Source of the DNA: Streptomyces katrae
Lineage (GTDB): Bacteria; Actinomycetota; Actinomycetes; Streptomycetales; Streptomycetaceae
DNA length: 64,000 bases
Direction: 5' to 3'
Assembly (NCBI RefSeq): GCF_000717655.1
Contig: NZ_JNZY01000005.1
Coordinates: forward strand, 62,001 to 126,000
In this document: positions 1-8,636 of the stretch, piece by piece
Layout: each line of letters starts with the position of its first letter
How positions within the stretch are numbered: the first letter of the stretch is position 1
Program-made: the position numbers and the translations under genes
The notes under the pieces: model-generated
Seen by the model: only the letters and a program-made list of their open reading frames with translations
Told to the model about the DNA's origin: nothing
Databases searched by the model: none

Positions 1-1
1 C

Positions 2-1114
2 AACATCGACAAGTTCAACGCGCAAGCGGTCAGCCTCGTCTACGACGCTCCGTCCACCGAACGCCTGCACGTCGCGGCCACGAAGGCCTGCCGCGACCAG
101 TTGGCGGCCCGCGGGATCGACCTCGGCGCCTACAACGACACCGAGAGCGCCGCCGACTACGACGACCTGCGCACCGCGCTCGGCATCAAGCAATGGAACG
201 TTTACGCCATCTCCTACGGCACCCACCTGGCACTCGTCTACATGCGTCTGCACCCCGACGGGCTCCGCTCGGTGGCCCTCGACGGCATACTGCCGCCGTC
301 CAAGGGCGGCTCGGCCATGACCTGGAGCAGCGCCCGGCAGGGCATCGACGGCCTGTTCAAGGCCTGCGCGGACCAGCCCGCGTGCAACAAGCGCTACCCG
401 AACCTGTCGGCCACCTTCGACAAGCTCGTACGCGACCTCGAAGCGAAGCCGGTGACGACCACCGTCACGCTCCCCGGGAGCGACAAGCCGGTGAAAGTCG
501 TGCTGGACGGCGGGGCGCTGGTGAACTGGATGACCTCCGCCACCCACGTGGCGCCCCAAGTGCCCATCGCGCTCGACGAGCTGGCGCACGGCAAGCCCCA
601 GCGGATCGCCAAGCAGTACGCCGGCGGCAAGCTCAGCCCCCAGGCCATGGGCAGGGTTGCGCACGGTCTCGTCTACGGCGTGTTCTGCAGCGAGTGGACG
701 CCGTACGAGAGCCAGGAACAGGCGCTCCGAGGCGGACGGGATGCATTCCCGTCGTTCCCCCGCTCGGTGCAGGCCCAGGCTCCGCAGCTCACGTCCCTCC
801 GTCCGGACTGCGACGTCTGGAACGTCCCCGCGGCGGCGCCCTCGATCCGGGACGCCACACGCGGTGACATTCCCACCCTCGCCCTCTCGGGCAGCTTCGA
901 CTCCCAGACCGGCGCGGACAACGGGCCGTACGTCGCCCGTACGCTGAGCAAGGCCAAGGTCGTCACCGTCCCCTACGAGCCGCACGTGGTGTTCGCCACC
1001 TCGAAGTGCGCCCAGGAGATCACCGCCTCGTTCTTCGACAACCCGTCCGCACCGAACACCGGATGCCTGAACAGCCTCGAACCGCCCGAGTTCGAGATCG
1101 GCCCGAAGACCTGA
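2..1114 (+). CDS. Secreted tripeptidyl-aminopeptidase-type alpha/beta hydrolase, 5'-truncated by window edge
   Basis: The frame is open from base 2, so the N-terminus with signal peptide and most of the lid lies outside the window. The nucleophile elbow is AISYGTH (Ser of GxSxG-type motif), the acid is the Asp in SGSFDSQTG, and the histidine is in YEPHVVF near the C-terminus, giving a full Ser-Asp-His triad. The C-terminal third fits the TAP-like domain of Streptomyces tripeptidyl aminopeptidases (SlpD/SlpE, Tap), which release N-terminal tripeptides outside the cell. The exact peptidase specificity is inferred from family. The gene stands alone, and the next gene on this strand begins 250 bases downstream. 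Confidence 0.85.
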   Translation, partial: NIDKFNAQAVSLVYDAPSTERLHVAATKACRDQLAARGIDLGAYNDTESAADYDDLRTALGIKQWNVYAISYGTHLALVYMRLHPDGLRSVALDGILPPSKGGSAMTWSSARQGIDGLFKACADQPACNKRYPNLSATFDKLVRDLEAKPVTTTVTLPGSDKPVKVVLDGGALVNWMTSATHVAPQVPIALDELAHGKPQRIAKQYAGGKLSPQAMGRVAHGLVYGVFCSEWTPYESQEQALRGGRDAFPSFPRSVQAQAPQLTSLRPDCDVWNVPAAAPSIRDATRGDIPTLALSGSFDSQTGADNGPYVARTLSKAKVVTVPYEPHVVFATSKCAQEITASFFDNPSAPNTGCLNSLEPPEFEIGPKT

Positions 1115-1360
1115 CCTCACATGCACGCGCGTACAGCGCCGACCGCCGGCGGGGGCGGCGTCGGTCGGGCTGCCGAGGGGGCCACCGGCCACGGCGGGCG
1201 AGCCGTCCTGGGGCCGGATTGTCAAGCCCCGACTTTCCGGGGCGTGACCGGGGCGCCCGGCCGGGGCGCAATGGAACCACGGACGACGGCACGGAGGTGC
1301 GGACAGCACCCCCGCCCCGTCCGGAGCCCAGCCCCCTCGACCCCGTAAGGACCCTCTCCC

Positions 1361-1780
1361 ATGGCCGTCACCAGGACCCGACGCATCGTCCCCGCCCTCA
1401 TGGTCGCCACCGCTCTCGCCACCGGCGGCGTCTCGCTGAGCAGCACCGCCTTCGCCGCCCCCAGCGCCGCACCCGCCAACGTCACCACCGACGCCGACGA
1501 CCCCGGCCCGGTGAAGCTCCTCAAGTACTCCAAGCTCGCGAAGATCTCCAATGGCGCCCTCCTGACGAAGGTGCCTGCCGGCGCCGCGACCGGTGGCGAC
1601 ATCGAGCCCCCGAAGGGTGGCGGCACCGGAGCGGCAGGCGGAGACACCGACCCCCCCAAGGGCGACGGCACCGGAGCGGCCGCGGGCGGAGACACCGGCA
1701 GCTCCAGCGGCATCCCCGATGACTTCGACTACGGGATCTGGGTCGGCGTCGATCCCCCCTCCGGCCCCATCGTCAACTGA
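1361..1780 (+). CDS. Small secreted Gly/Pro/Thr-rich protein, function unknown
   Basis: The 139-residue product opens with a clear Sec signal: MAVTRTRR basic end, a hydrophobic core of about 15 residues and a cleavage-like AFAAPSA. The middle carries imperfect repeats of the type (D/E)xPPKGxGTGAAxGGDT (about residues 75-115), which look disordered, and the tail is IWVGVDPPSGPIVN. The ATG has an AAGGA about 8 bases upstream. No enzyme motif is seen. Overlapping minus-strand reading frames are discounted because they lack a start signal and a secretory N-terminus. Real gene likely, function unknown. Confidence 0.6.
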   Translation: MAVTRTRRIVPALMVATALATGGVSLSSTAFAAPSAAPANVTTDADDPGPVKLLKYSKLAKISNGALLTKVPAGAATGGDIEPPKGGGTGAAGGDTDPPKGDGTGAAAGGDTGSSSGIPDDFDYGIWVGVDPPSGPIVN

Positions 1781-1803
1781 ATCGCACGAGCCGGGACTGT
1801 GGC

Positions 1804-2838
1804 CTAGACCACCGGCGGGTTGAGTCGCGCGAAGCCCTCCTGCCGGTGGTACGGGAAGTACGGGTAGGGGGCCGTCCGGCTGCTCGCCGCGTCGAGCCTG
1901 GCCATCTGCCCGGGGGTGAGCGTCCAGCCCACGGCTCCGAGGTTCTGGCGCAGCTGTTCCTCGTTGCGGGCGCCGACGATGACGGAGGAGACGGTCGGCC
2001 GCTGCAGCAGCCACCGGAGGGCGACCTGCGGGATCGCCTTCCCGGTTTCCTCCGCGATCTCGTCCAGGGCGTCGACCACCCGGTAGAGGTGCTCGTCCTC
2101 CACCGGCGGACCGTAAGCGGCGGTGTCGTGCAGCCTGCTCCCGGAGGGCAGCGGCCGGCCCCGGCGGATCTTGCCGGTGAGCCGGCCCCAGCCGAGGGGG
2201 CTCCAGACGATCGCACCCAGCCCCTGGTCGAGGCCGAGCGGCATCAGCTCCCATTCGTAGTCGCGGCCTATGAGGGAGTAGTAGACCTGGTGGGCGACGT
2301 AGCGCTCCCGGCCGCGGCGGTCGGCGGTGGCGAGGGATTTCATCGCCTGCCAGCCGGAGAAATTGGAGACGCCGAGATGACGGATCTTGCCGGCCCGGAC
2401 CAGGTCGTCCAGGGTGGACAGCACCTCCTCCACGGGGGTGCCGACGTCGTAGGCGTGCAGCTGGAAGAGGTCGATGTGGTCGGTGTCGAGGCGGCGCAGG
2501 GCGCGGTCGACGGATGTGATCAGGCGGGACCGCGAGGTGCCGGCGTCGCCGGGGCCGTCGCCCGTGGGCAGGCCGGCCTTGGTGGAGATCAGCACCTGGT
2601 CGCGGCGCCCCTTGAGGGCGGCCCCCAGCACCTCCTCCGACGCGCCGTCGGAATAGACGTCGGCGGTGTCGAACATGGTGATTCCCGCGTCGATGCAGAT
2701 GTCCACGAGGCGGCGCGCCTCTTCCACACCCGTCTGCCCCCAGGCACCGAAGAGCGGTCCCCGTCCCCCGAAGGTTCCGGCGCCGAAGCTGAGCGCGGAC
2801 ACCTGGAGCCCGGACGTACCCAGTCGCCTGTACTCCAT
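1804..2838 (-). CDS. Aldo/keto reductase
   Basis: The 344-residue protein is a full-length NADPH-dependent aldo/keto reductase of the YajO/YghZ-like, plant potassium-channel-beta-related type. The tetrad is visible: Asp and Tyr in MFDTADVYSDG, Lys in VLISTKAG, His in DLFQLHAYD. The N-terminus MEYRRLGTSGLQVSALSFG is typical, and SVIVGARN near the C-terminus is the cofactor phosphate-binding region. The start ATG is preceded by GAGAGGGA. It is transcribed divergently from the TetR gene at 2939 over a 100-base spacer with an inverted repeat, so it is the probable target of that regulator. Substrate unknown. Confidence 0.93.
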   Translation of the reverse strand: MEYRRLGTSGLQVSALSFGAGTFGGRGPLFGAWGQTGVEEARRLVDICIDAGITMFDTADVYSDGASEEVLGAALKGRRDQVLISTKAGLPTGDGPGDAGTSRSRLITSVDRALRRLDTDHIDLFQLHAYDVGTPVEEVLSTLDDLVRAGKIRHLGVSNFSGWQAMKSLATADRRGRERYVAHQVYYSLIGRDYEWELMPLGLDQGLGAIVWSPLGWGRLTGKIRRGRPLPSGSRLHDTAAYGPPVEDEHLYRVVDALDEIAEETGKAIPQVALRWLLQRPTVSSVIVGARNEEQLRQNLGAVGWTLTPGQMARLDAASSRTAPYPYFPYHRQEGFARLNPPVV

Positions 2839-2877
2839 GACGAATCCCTCTCGCCCAGCCCAACTAATGGGGCTACG

Positions 2878-2926
2878 GTTCCGTTAATGTGGCCTCAGCG
2901 TAACAAGGCTCAACGCTTAATGGAAC
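2878..2926. promoter_or_regulatory. Candidate TetR operator between aldo/keto reductase and tetR
   Basis: GTTCCGTTAA (2878-2887) and TTAATGGAAC (2917-2926) form a 10-base inverted repeat with one mismatch. They lie in the divergent spacer, and the right arm abuts the AGGAG ribosome-binding site of the TetR gene. A third similar element, CTAATGGGGC, lies at about 2863-2872. This layout fits autoregulation plus control of the reductase. Binding is inferred. Confidence 0.5.
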
Positions 2927-2938
2927 AGGAGTCCCGTT

Positions 2939-3568
2939 ATGGAGTTCACGGACGCCGCGCCCGAGGCCGACCCGGGGACCACCCGGCCCGGAGGGCGTAC
3001 GGCGCGGGTGCGCGCGGCAGTGCTGCGCGCCGCCGAAGACGTCCTGGCCGAGCGGGGCTTCGCCCATCTGGACCTGACCGACATCGCGCGCCGCGCGGAC
3101 GTCGGGAAGACGACGGTCTACCGCCGCTGGGGCACGGTCTCGGGTCTCGTGACCGATCTGCTGCTGGACATGGCGCAGCAGTCCGTGCCGCGTGCGGAGA
3201 CGGGCTCGCTGCTCGGGGATCTGCGGGCCAACGCCCGTCTGGTGCAGCGGACGCTGGCCGATCCCCGGCAGGGTGCCCTGTTCAAGGCGGTGATCGCGGC
3301 CGGCACCTGCGACCCGAAGGCTGCGGAGGCGCTGTACGGCTTCTACACGGCCCGGGTCGAGGAATGGGCGCCGTGTGTCGAACAGGCTGCCGCGCGCGGC
3401 GAGGTGCCGGAGGGCACCGACCCGCACGAGGTGATCCGCGCGGCGTCCGCCCCGCTGTACTACCGCCTCCTGACCACCGCCCTCCCGCTCGACGAGGCCG
3501 CGGCCGACCGCTGCGCGACGGCCGCGGCGGTGGCCGCGCGTGCGGGGGCGTACGTACGCGAGGCGTAG
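2939..3568 (+). CDS. TetR/AcrR family transcriptional regulator
   Basis: The 209-residue protein has an N-terminal TetR helix-turn-helix at about residues 20-66 (VRAAVLRAAEDVLAERGFAH, then DIARRADVGKTTVYRRWG). The all-alpha C-terminal ligand domain resembles the TetR_C_11/AcrR type. The ATG has AGGAG seven bases upstream, directly next to a candidate operator arm. Divergent placement suggests it represses its own promoter and that of the aldo/keto reductase until a small ligand binds. The ligand is not deducible from sequence. Confidence 0.92.
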   Translation: MEFTDAAPEADPGTTRPGGRTARVRAAVLRAAEDVLAERGFAHLDLTDIARRADVGKTTVYRRWGTVSGLVTDLLLDMAQQSVPRAETGSLLGDLRANARLVQRTLADPRQGALFKAVIAAGTCDPKAAEALYGFYTARVEEWAPCVEQAAARGEVPEGTDPHEVIRAASAPLYYRLLTTALPLDEAAADRCATAAAVAARAGAYVREA

Positions 3569-3617
3569 CGGTCCGGCTGCGGTGGACGGGTCCCCGGGCC
3601 GAGCCCCGGAGGAGCCC

Positions 3618-4394
3618 TTACGGGGTGGTGCGGGCCGGGAAGGTGAAGGTGTAGCCCTGTGCGGCGAGCCAGGGCAGGTACTCCTTGAGCGCCGCGACCG
3701 TCTGGCTGCGGTCGCCGCCGCCGTCGTGGAACAGGACGGTCGGCTGCTGGGGCAGCTTGCCCTCCAGCGCGGCGACGATCGCGGGCAGGCCCGGCCGGCT
3801 CCAGTCCTTGGGGTCCACGCTCCAGCCCAGGGGACGCATCCCGCTCGCGGTGGCTATCGCACGGCTGTCGGGGGTGAAGGCGCCGCCCGGCGCACGGTAG
3901 TAGTTCACGGCTACACCCGGCACGGCCTTCTCGATCATGGCCTTGCCGTCCAGGATCTGCTGCCGCTGGTAGGCGACGGGCTTGTGGTCCATCGTCACGT
4001 CGTGGTCGACGGAGTGGTCGCACAACTGGTGACCGTCGGCAGCGACCGCGCGCACCAGAGCGGGGTACTTCTGCGCTCGGGTCCCGACCATGCAGAACGT
4101 GGCCTTGACGTGGTTCTGCTTCAGCACCTTGAGGACCTGCGGGGTCCAGCGGGGGTCCGGACCGTCGTCGATGGTGATGGCGACGTTGTGGCCCGGACCC
4201 TGGGCCAGCCGGGAGATCCCCAGCGGGATCGGGGTGGCGTCCCGGGCGGACCCGGAGTCGGCCGGCGACCGGCCCGCCGAGCCGTCCGTAGCGGCGAGCG
4301 CCGGTGTGCCGGCTGCTGCCAGAAGGCCGAGGACGGCCCCCGTCACGGCGAATCCCGCCCGCCGACGACGTACGGAACTGATGATGATGCCCAT
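3618..4394 (-). CDS. Secreted polysaccharide deacetylase (NodB homology, CE4)
   Basis: The 258-residue protein begins with an Arg-rich n-region and a hydrophobic core ending AGTPALAAT, a clear Sec signal. The NodB domain follows: AITIDDGPD (motif 1, catalytic-base and metal Asp), HSVDH (motif 2, two metal His), YYRAPGGAF (motif 3, Arg), and a late FHDGGGDR/TFTF region carrying motif-5-like residues. CE4 enzymes remove N-acetyl groups from peptidoglycan, chitin or xylan at the cell surface; the substrate here is not determined. It is a monocistronic unit with its own spacer upstream. Confidence 0.9.
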   Translation of the reverse strand: MGIIISSVRRRRAGFAVTGAVLGLLAAAGTPALAATDGSAGRSPADSGSARDATPIPLGISRLAQGPGHNVAITIDDGPDPRWTPQVLKVLKQNHVKATFCMVGTRAQKYPALVRAVAADGHQLCDHSVDHDVTMDHKPVAYQRQQILDGKAMIEKAVPGVAVNYYRAPGGAFTPDSRAIATASGMRPLGWSVDPKDWSRPGLPAIVAALEGKLPQQPTVLFHDGGGDRSQTVAALKEYLPWLAAQGYTFTFPARTTP

Positions 4395-4458
4395 GGACGC
4401 GCTCTTCCTTTTGCGCTCGGCCCCCGGATCTCACGTTGCCGGTCCAGGGTAGGTCACG

Positions 4459-4484
4459 CGTTCGGGGGCTTTGTCCCCCGAACG
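4459..4484 (-). terminator. Hairpin terminator downstream of the VOC gene
   Basis: CGTTCGGGGG (4459-4468) and CCCCCGAACG (4475-4484) are a perfect 10-base inverted repeat with a 6-base loop. It lies just past the stop of the VOC gene on its own strand and before the deacetylase start. Confidence 0.6.
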
Positions 4485-4537
4485 GCCGATTCGGCGCAGG
4501 ACTTGCGACACACCGGCAGCAGGTCGTGCCGGGCGCC

Positions 4538-4924
4538 CTACTTGCTGTGCAGGATCTGGATCAGGTTGCCGCAGGTGTCGTCCAGAACCGCAGTGGTGAC
4601 CGCGCCCCTCTCGAGCGGCTCCTGGGTGAACTGCACGCCGAGCTCACGGAGCCGGTCGAACTCCGCGGGCACGTCGTCCACGGCGAAGGCTGCGAGCGGG
4701 ATGCCGTCCTTGGCCAGCCCGTCCCGGTACGCCTTCACCACAGGATGCCCGGCGGGCTCCAGCAGCAGCTCGGTCCCGTCGGGAGCCTCCGGCGAGACCA
4801 CGGTCAGCCAGCGGTCCTCGCCCAGCGGGACGTCGTGCTTCTTCACGAAGCCGAGCACCTCGGTGTAGAAGCGCAGGGCCTTCTCCTGGTCGTCGACGAA
4901 GACACTGGTCCGGTGGATCTTCAT
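4538..4924 (-). CDS. VOC (glyoxalase/bleomycin-resistance fold) family protein
   Basis: A single-domain protein of about 128 residues starting MKIHRTSVFVDDQEKALRFY, the classic first beta-alpha unit of VOC proteins, followed by GFVKKHDVPLG, a central acidic beta strand (GTELLLEP), and a second repeat with PLAAFAVDDV and a C-terminal GNLIQILHSK. The His, Glu and late Glu/Gln metal-ligand positions typical of the family are plausible but were not aligned. An in-frame ATG 33 bases upstream exists, but GGAGAG before this ATG favours it. Likely a metalloenzyme or drug-sequestering protein; no ligand is implied by context. Confidence 0.85.
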   Translation of the reverse strand: MKIHRTSVFVDDQEKALRFYTEVLGFVKKHDVPLGEDRWLTVVSPEAPDGTELLLEPAGHPVVKAYRDGLAKDGIPLAAFAVDDVPAEFDRLRELGVQFTQEPLERGAVTTAVLDDTCGNLIQILHSK

Positions 4925-5044
4925 GGGGTGCTCTCCGGGGTCTCGGGCCTGAGCCACCGGATCGCGATGCGCTCAAGGGGTTCGGTCTTCAGATCGTGGA
5001 ACTTGTAGCGGCAGACCGCTTGCCCATCAAGTCCCGCCGGCGTG

Positions 5045-5539
5045 TCAGGTGCCGTCGGAAGCGTTCGACGGGTTCAGCCAGGCCCCGATGCTCGGCAGCG
5101 CTTCGGGCCCGCTGTCCCGCTCCACCGAGCCCACGAGATCGGCGATGGAGACACCCTGCAGCGACGCCCGCCAGGCGGCGTCGGCAGCGGTCATCACGCG
5201 GGCGACGGCGCACGGCTTCGTGCAGTCCTGGGGCGGGGTCCCGAGCGGGCCCCGCTGGCGGATCTCGGTGCACACGAAGGCCGGGCCGGCCCCGTCGACG
5301 GCCTGCACCACGTCCAGCACCGTGATCTCGGAGGCGGCCCGGGTCAGGGCGTACCCGCCCGTCTTGCCCTGGACGGACGTCACGAGGCCCGCCCGGGACA
5401 GGGCCTGCATCTGCTTGGCGAGGTAGCTGGGCGAGACGTCGTGCAGCCGCGCGAGCCGGGCCGCCGGCACCGGCTCGGTCGCCGCGGTCAGCACCACACA
5501 GCAGTGCAGCGCCCACTCCACGCCACCGGACAGCTTCAT
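5045..5539 (-). CDS. Rrf2 family transcriptional regulator
   Basis: The 164-residue protein has an Rrf2 winged helix: MKLSGGVEWALHCC, then LARLHDVSPSYLAKQM (recognition helix) and the wing GLVTSVQGKTGGYALTR. Three cysteines follow in the pattern Cys-X15-Cys-X3-Cys (FVC then DCTKPC), as in Rrf2 sensors that bind Fe-S or react through thiols, although the spacing differs from NsrR and IscR. The start is the ATG at the beginning of the conserved domain; the frame stays open upstream but no other start fits the family. It is divergent from the NmrA-like reductase and separated from it by four repeated half-sites. Confidence 0.88.
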   Translation of the reverse strand: MKLSGGVEWALHCCVVLTAATEPVPAARLARLHDVSPSYLAKQMQALSRAGLVTSVQGKTGGYALTRAASEITVLDVVQAVDGAGPAFVCTEIRQRGPLGTPPQDCTKPCAVARVMTAADAAWRASLQGVSIADLVGSVERDSGPEALPSIGAWLNPSNASDGT

Positions 5540-5554
5540 GCACCCTCCCGTTTG

Positions 5555-5604
5555 ACTCGGACCCAGAATATCCGAGTATCGTCTCGGACAAGACTTATCC
5601 GAGT
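5555..5604. promoter_or_regulatory. Four alternating half-sites, candidate Rrf2 operators
   Basis: ACTCGGA (5555-5561), TCCGAGT (5571-5577), CTCGGA (5583-5588) and TCCGAGT (5598-5604) alternate in orientation, with starts 12-16 bases apart. Neighbouring half-sites make inverted repeats, for example TCCGAG-N6-CTCGGA at 5571-5588. The array fills the spacer between the divergent regulator and reductase genes. Confidence 0.6.
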
Positions 5605-5653
5605 TTGTGCGAGCGACCGCTCGCGGCACTCGGCTCACGGAAGGGGCACGGAC

Positions 5654-6394
5654 ATGAAGATCACAGTCATCGGCGGCACCGGACTGATCGGTTCCCAGCT
5701 CGTCTCCAGGCTCCGCGAGGCCGGACACGAGGTGGTCGTCGCATCCCTCTCGAGCGGGGTCGACCTGCTCACCGGCTCGGGGCTCGACCAGGCGCTCGAA
5801 GGCGCGGACACGGTCGTCAACGTGACGAACTCCCCCACGTTCGACGAAGCCTCCCCGGACTTCTTCCGTACCACCATGGGCAACCTGCTGGCGGCGGGCG
5901 AGCGCGCGGGCGTCGGCCATCAGGTCATCCTCTCCATCGTCGGAGTCGACCAGGTGCCGCAGCTGGACTACTACCGCGCGAAGACGCTGCAGGAGGACCT
6001 GCTGCGCACCGGCCCCACCCCGTACTCGATCGTGCGCGCCACCCAGTTCTTCGAGTTCATGGACGCGGTCATGTCCTGGACCGCCGACGACCACACCGTC
6101 CGGCTGCCCGCCACACCCGTCCAGCCGGTCGCGACGGCCGACGTGGTCGAGGCGCTGGCCGACGTCGCCACCGCCAAGCCGCTGGACGGCACACTCGACG
6201 TCGCGGGCCCCGACGTCTTCACGCTGGACGAGCTCGGCCGCCTCACCCTCTCCGCCCGGCAGGATCAGCGCACCGTTGTCACCGACGCTCAGGCGGGCAT
6301 GTTCGCGGCCGTCTCCGGCGACGTCCTCGTCTCAGGCCCGGACGCACGCCTGGCCCCCACCCACTACGAGGACTGGCTCGACAGCCGCCGCTAG
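5654..6394 (+). CDS. NmrA-like atypical short-chain reductase, NAD(P)-binding
   Basis: The 246-residue protein starts MKITVIGGTGLIGSQLVSRL, with the glycine-rich GGTGLIG Rossmann motif of atypical SDR/NmrA proteins. Later features are TVVNVTNSPTF, a YYRAKTLQEDLLR segment with a Tyr and Lys, and a C-terminal region (VATADVVEALADV, DVAGPDVFTLDELGRL) that matches NAD(P)H-binding quinone-reductase-like or sugar-epimerase-like family members. A GGAAGGGG site lies about 8 bases before the ATG. Its promoter is shared with the Rrf2 regulator, so redox- or electrophile-responsive expression is plausible. Confidence 0.9.
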   Translation: MKITVIGGTGLIGSQLVSRLREAGHEVVVASLSSGVDLLTGSGLDQALEGADTVVNVTNSPTFDEASPDFFRTTMGNLLAAGERAGVGHQVILSIVGVDQVPQLDYYRAKTLQEDLLRTGPTPYSIVRATQFFEFMDAVMSWTADDHTVRLPATPVQPVATADVVEALADVATAKPLDGTLDVAGPDVFTLDELGRLTLSARQDQRTVVTDAQAGMFAAVSGDVLVSGPDARLAPTHYEDWLDSRR

Positions 6395-6745
6395 GGTCCG
6401 AGGGGCACAACGGCCCGGCGAACGTTGCCGGTCACAGCATCGGGAGGCAGGCAAGCGATTTCTCCTGCCCCCTGCTCCCACCCACCGGTTCCAGCCAAAC
6501 CTCCCCTCCAGGGACCCCCGCAACCCGGCCAGTGCCCGGAACGATCAGCCGACAGGGCGGAGCCGACCGCGTGAGCAGGTCGGCCAGATCCGGCTGCTCC
6601 GGCCCTCACGCTGCTGTGTACTCACTCCCTCCAGTTCCCCGGACAGCGCAGCGGCGCCTCCCCCGGCCTCGGCCGGCGGGCCGCGCCGCCATGCCCTGCG
6701 CCAGTGAACCGGGTTCCCTCACAGCCGAGTTGGAGGAGCCGCAGA
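6395..6745. other. Intergenic region without a convincing gene
   Basis: This 351-base spacer holds no reading frame with a credible start and codon bias. A short hairpin CCGGC-N7-GCCGG at 6415-6431 could end the upstream transcript. The promoter of the ABC transporter presumably lies here. Confidence 0.4.
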
Positions 6746-8626
6746 ATGACGCAGCAGAAGGCCGGGAAGCCGAAGGACACCGCGCTGCCCGCGCCACCGG
6801 AGTTCAAGTTCACCTGGGGCCGGCACAACGAGACGATGGAACGGCTGTCGCTCGCCCAGATGGCCCGCCGCGTACCCGCCGCCCTCGCACAGACCGCGAA
6901 GCTGGCCTGGGCGGTGAACCGCACGGCATTCACCTGGCTCGTGTGCGCCCAGCTGCTCGGCGGTGTGTGTACGGCCGCCTCCCTCGCCGCGGTCTCGAGG
7001 GCCATGGGACCTCTGCTCGCCGGCGGTACCGCCGAGCAGCGCATCGCTGCCGCCACGTGGCCCCTGGTCGCCACAGCGGCCATGACCGCCGTGGGGGCGC
7101 TGGCTTCCATCGCCTCGGGCAGCGCCGCCCGGCGTCTGAACCCCGGCATGTCCACGGTCGCCGACCTGGCCATGGTCGACGCCCACATGGACGTCGAGCT
7201 GGCCGCCTACGACGCCCCCGACTTCAGCGAGCGCTCCGAGGCGGCGGAAACGGGATCGGCCCGCTCGTCCATGCTGCTGCAGGACGCGCTCGGCTTCACC
7301 GGCGGGCTGATCGACATGCTCGCCGTGGCGTCGGTGCTGTCCGTCGTACACCCGCTGCTCCTGCCGCTCCTGCTGCTGTCGGTGATCCCCCGGGGCCTCG
7401 GCTCGGTCTTCGCCGCACGCCTCGACTACCGCCTCCACAACGAGACGGTCGCCTCCCGCAACATCCGCCACATGATGCGCTGGCATCTCACGACCCCCAA
7501 GCTGGCCGACGAGCTCCGCGGCAACAGCATGCGGACGTACGCGCACCACTGGTACGCGGCCGTCTGCGAGCGGATCGACTCCAAGATGGTCAGCTCCGCC
7601 CCGCGCTACCTGACCGTGTACCTGACCGCGGCCGCCGTGTCCGGTCTGTTCATCCTCCTGACCTGGGTCTCCCTCGGCGCCCTCGTGATCGGCGGCTACA
7701 TGGCCGTGGGCGCGGCCGGCACCGCCATCGTCGCCATGCGGACGTCCACCGCGGCCCTGTCGCAGCTCGTCGTGTACGGAGCGGCGATGTTCCAGCACGC
7801 CCTCTACCTCGGCGACTACGCCGCCTTCATCGCGCAGTCGGCCGAGCAGTCCGTACCGCGCGGGGCGCAGGTGCCGGACGCCCCGCAGAAGATTCGGATG
7901 GAGGGGGCCTCGTACACGTATCCGGGCAAGGACACCCCGGCGCTCGGACCGGTCGACCTCACCCTGAAACGCGGGGAAGTGGTCGCCCTCGTCGGGGAGA
8001 ACGGCGCCGGCAAGTCCACGTTCATCCGGCTCCTGACGGCTCTGACGACCCCGACGGCGGGCAGCGTCTCCTGGGACGGCGTGCCGACGTCGGACGCCGA
8101 CCAGCGTTCGGCGTGGAACCACGTCGGGCTCGTCACCCAGTCGTACGGGTACTGGCCCTTCTCGACCCGCGAGAACATCACCCTCGGCCGGCCCGACGCC
8201 CGCGGTGAAGAGGCCGTCTGGGAGGCCCTGGCCGCCGTCGGGATGAAGGAGGCCGTACAGGAATTCCCCCATGGCCTGGACACGCTGCTGGCGCGGTCCC
8301 TGTGGGGTGGCCACGAGCCCTCGGGCGGCCAGTGGCAGCGCCTGGCGTGCGGCAGGGCCTTCCACCGGCGGCCGGCGCTCCTCGTCATGGACGAGCCGAC
8401 GTCGGCGATGGACCCGCGCGGGGAGCACATGGTGTTCTCCGGGCTCCGGGACATGAAGGACGACCGGATCACGGTGATCGTCACGCACCGCATGGAAAAC
8501 TGCCGTCTCGCCGACCGGATCATCGTTCTCGACGCCGGGAGGATCACGGAGCAGGGCACGTACGAGGAACTGGTGCGGCTGGAGGGCTCCTTCGCCGAGC
8601 TCGTGCGGCTCTCCCGGGACCGGTAG
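6746..8626 (+). CDS. ABC transporter, half-exporter with fused permease and ATPase
   Basis: The 626-residue protein has an N-terminal membrane domain with about six hydrophobic segments (residues about 55-375) and a C-terminal nucleotide-binding domain. Walker A is GENGAGKST near residue 415, the signature is PSGGQWQRLA near 525, Walker B is LLVMDEPTSA near 545, and the H-loop is VIVTHR. This is a type IV exporter half that would dimerise. An in-frame GTG 42 bases upstream exists, but GGAGGAG precedes the chosen ATG. It has no adjacent partner gene, so a homodimer is likely. The cargo cannot be told; the Walker B glutamate is present (DEP). Confidence 0.92.
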   Translation: MTQQKAGKPKDTALPAPPEFKFTWGRHNETMERLSLAQMARRVPAALAQTAKLAWAVNRTAFTWLVCAQLLGGVCTAASLAAVSRAMGPLLAGGTAEQRIAAATWPLVATAAMTAVGALASIASGSAARRLNPGMSTVADLAMVDAHMDVELAAYDAPDFSERSEAAETGSARSSMLLQDALGFTGGLIDMLAVASVLSVVHPLLLPLLLLSVIPRGLGSVFAARLDYRLHNETVASRNIRHMMRWHLTTPKLADELRGNSMRTYAHHWYAAVCERIDSKMVSSAPRYLTVYLTAAAVSGLFILLTWVSLGALVIGGYMAVGAAGTAIVAMRTSTAALSQLVVYGAAMFQHALYLGDYAAFIAQSAEQSVPRGAQVPDAPQKIRMEGASYTYPGKDTPALGPVDLTLKRGEVVALVGENGAGKSTFIRLLTALTTPTAGSVSWDGVPTSDADQRSAWNHVGLVTQSYGYWPFSTRENITLGRPDARGEEAVWEALAAVGMKEAVQEFPHGLDTLLARSLWGGHEPSGGQWQRLACGRAFHRRPALLVMDEPTSAMDPRGEHMVFSGLRDMKDDRITVIVTHRMENCRLADRIIVLDAGRITEQGTYEELVRLEGSFAELVRLSRDR

Positions 8627-8636
8627 GCCGGGCTCT

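Noticed and set aside
5540..6094. Long minus-strand extension of the Rrf2 frame
   Set aside because: It is the reverse complement of the reductase gene; the Rrf2 domain begins at the ATG at 5539.
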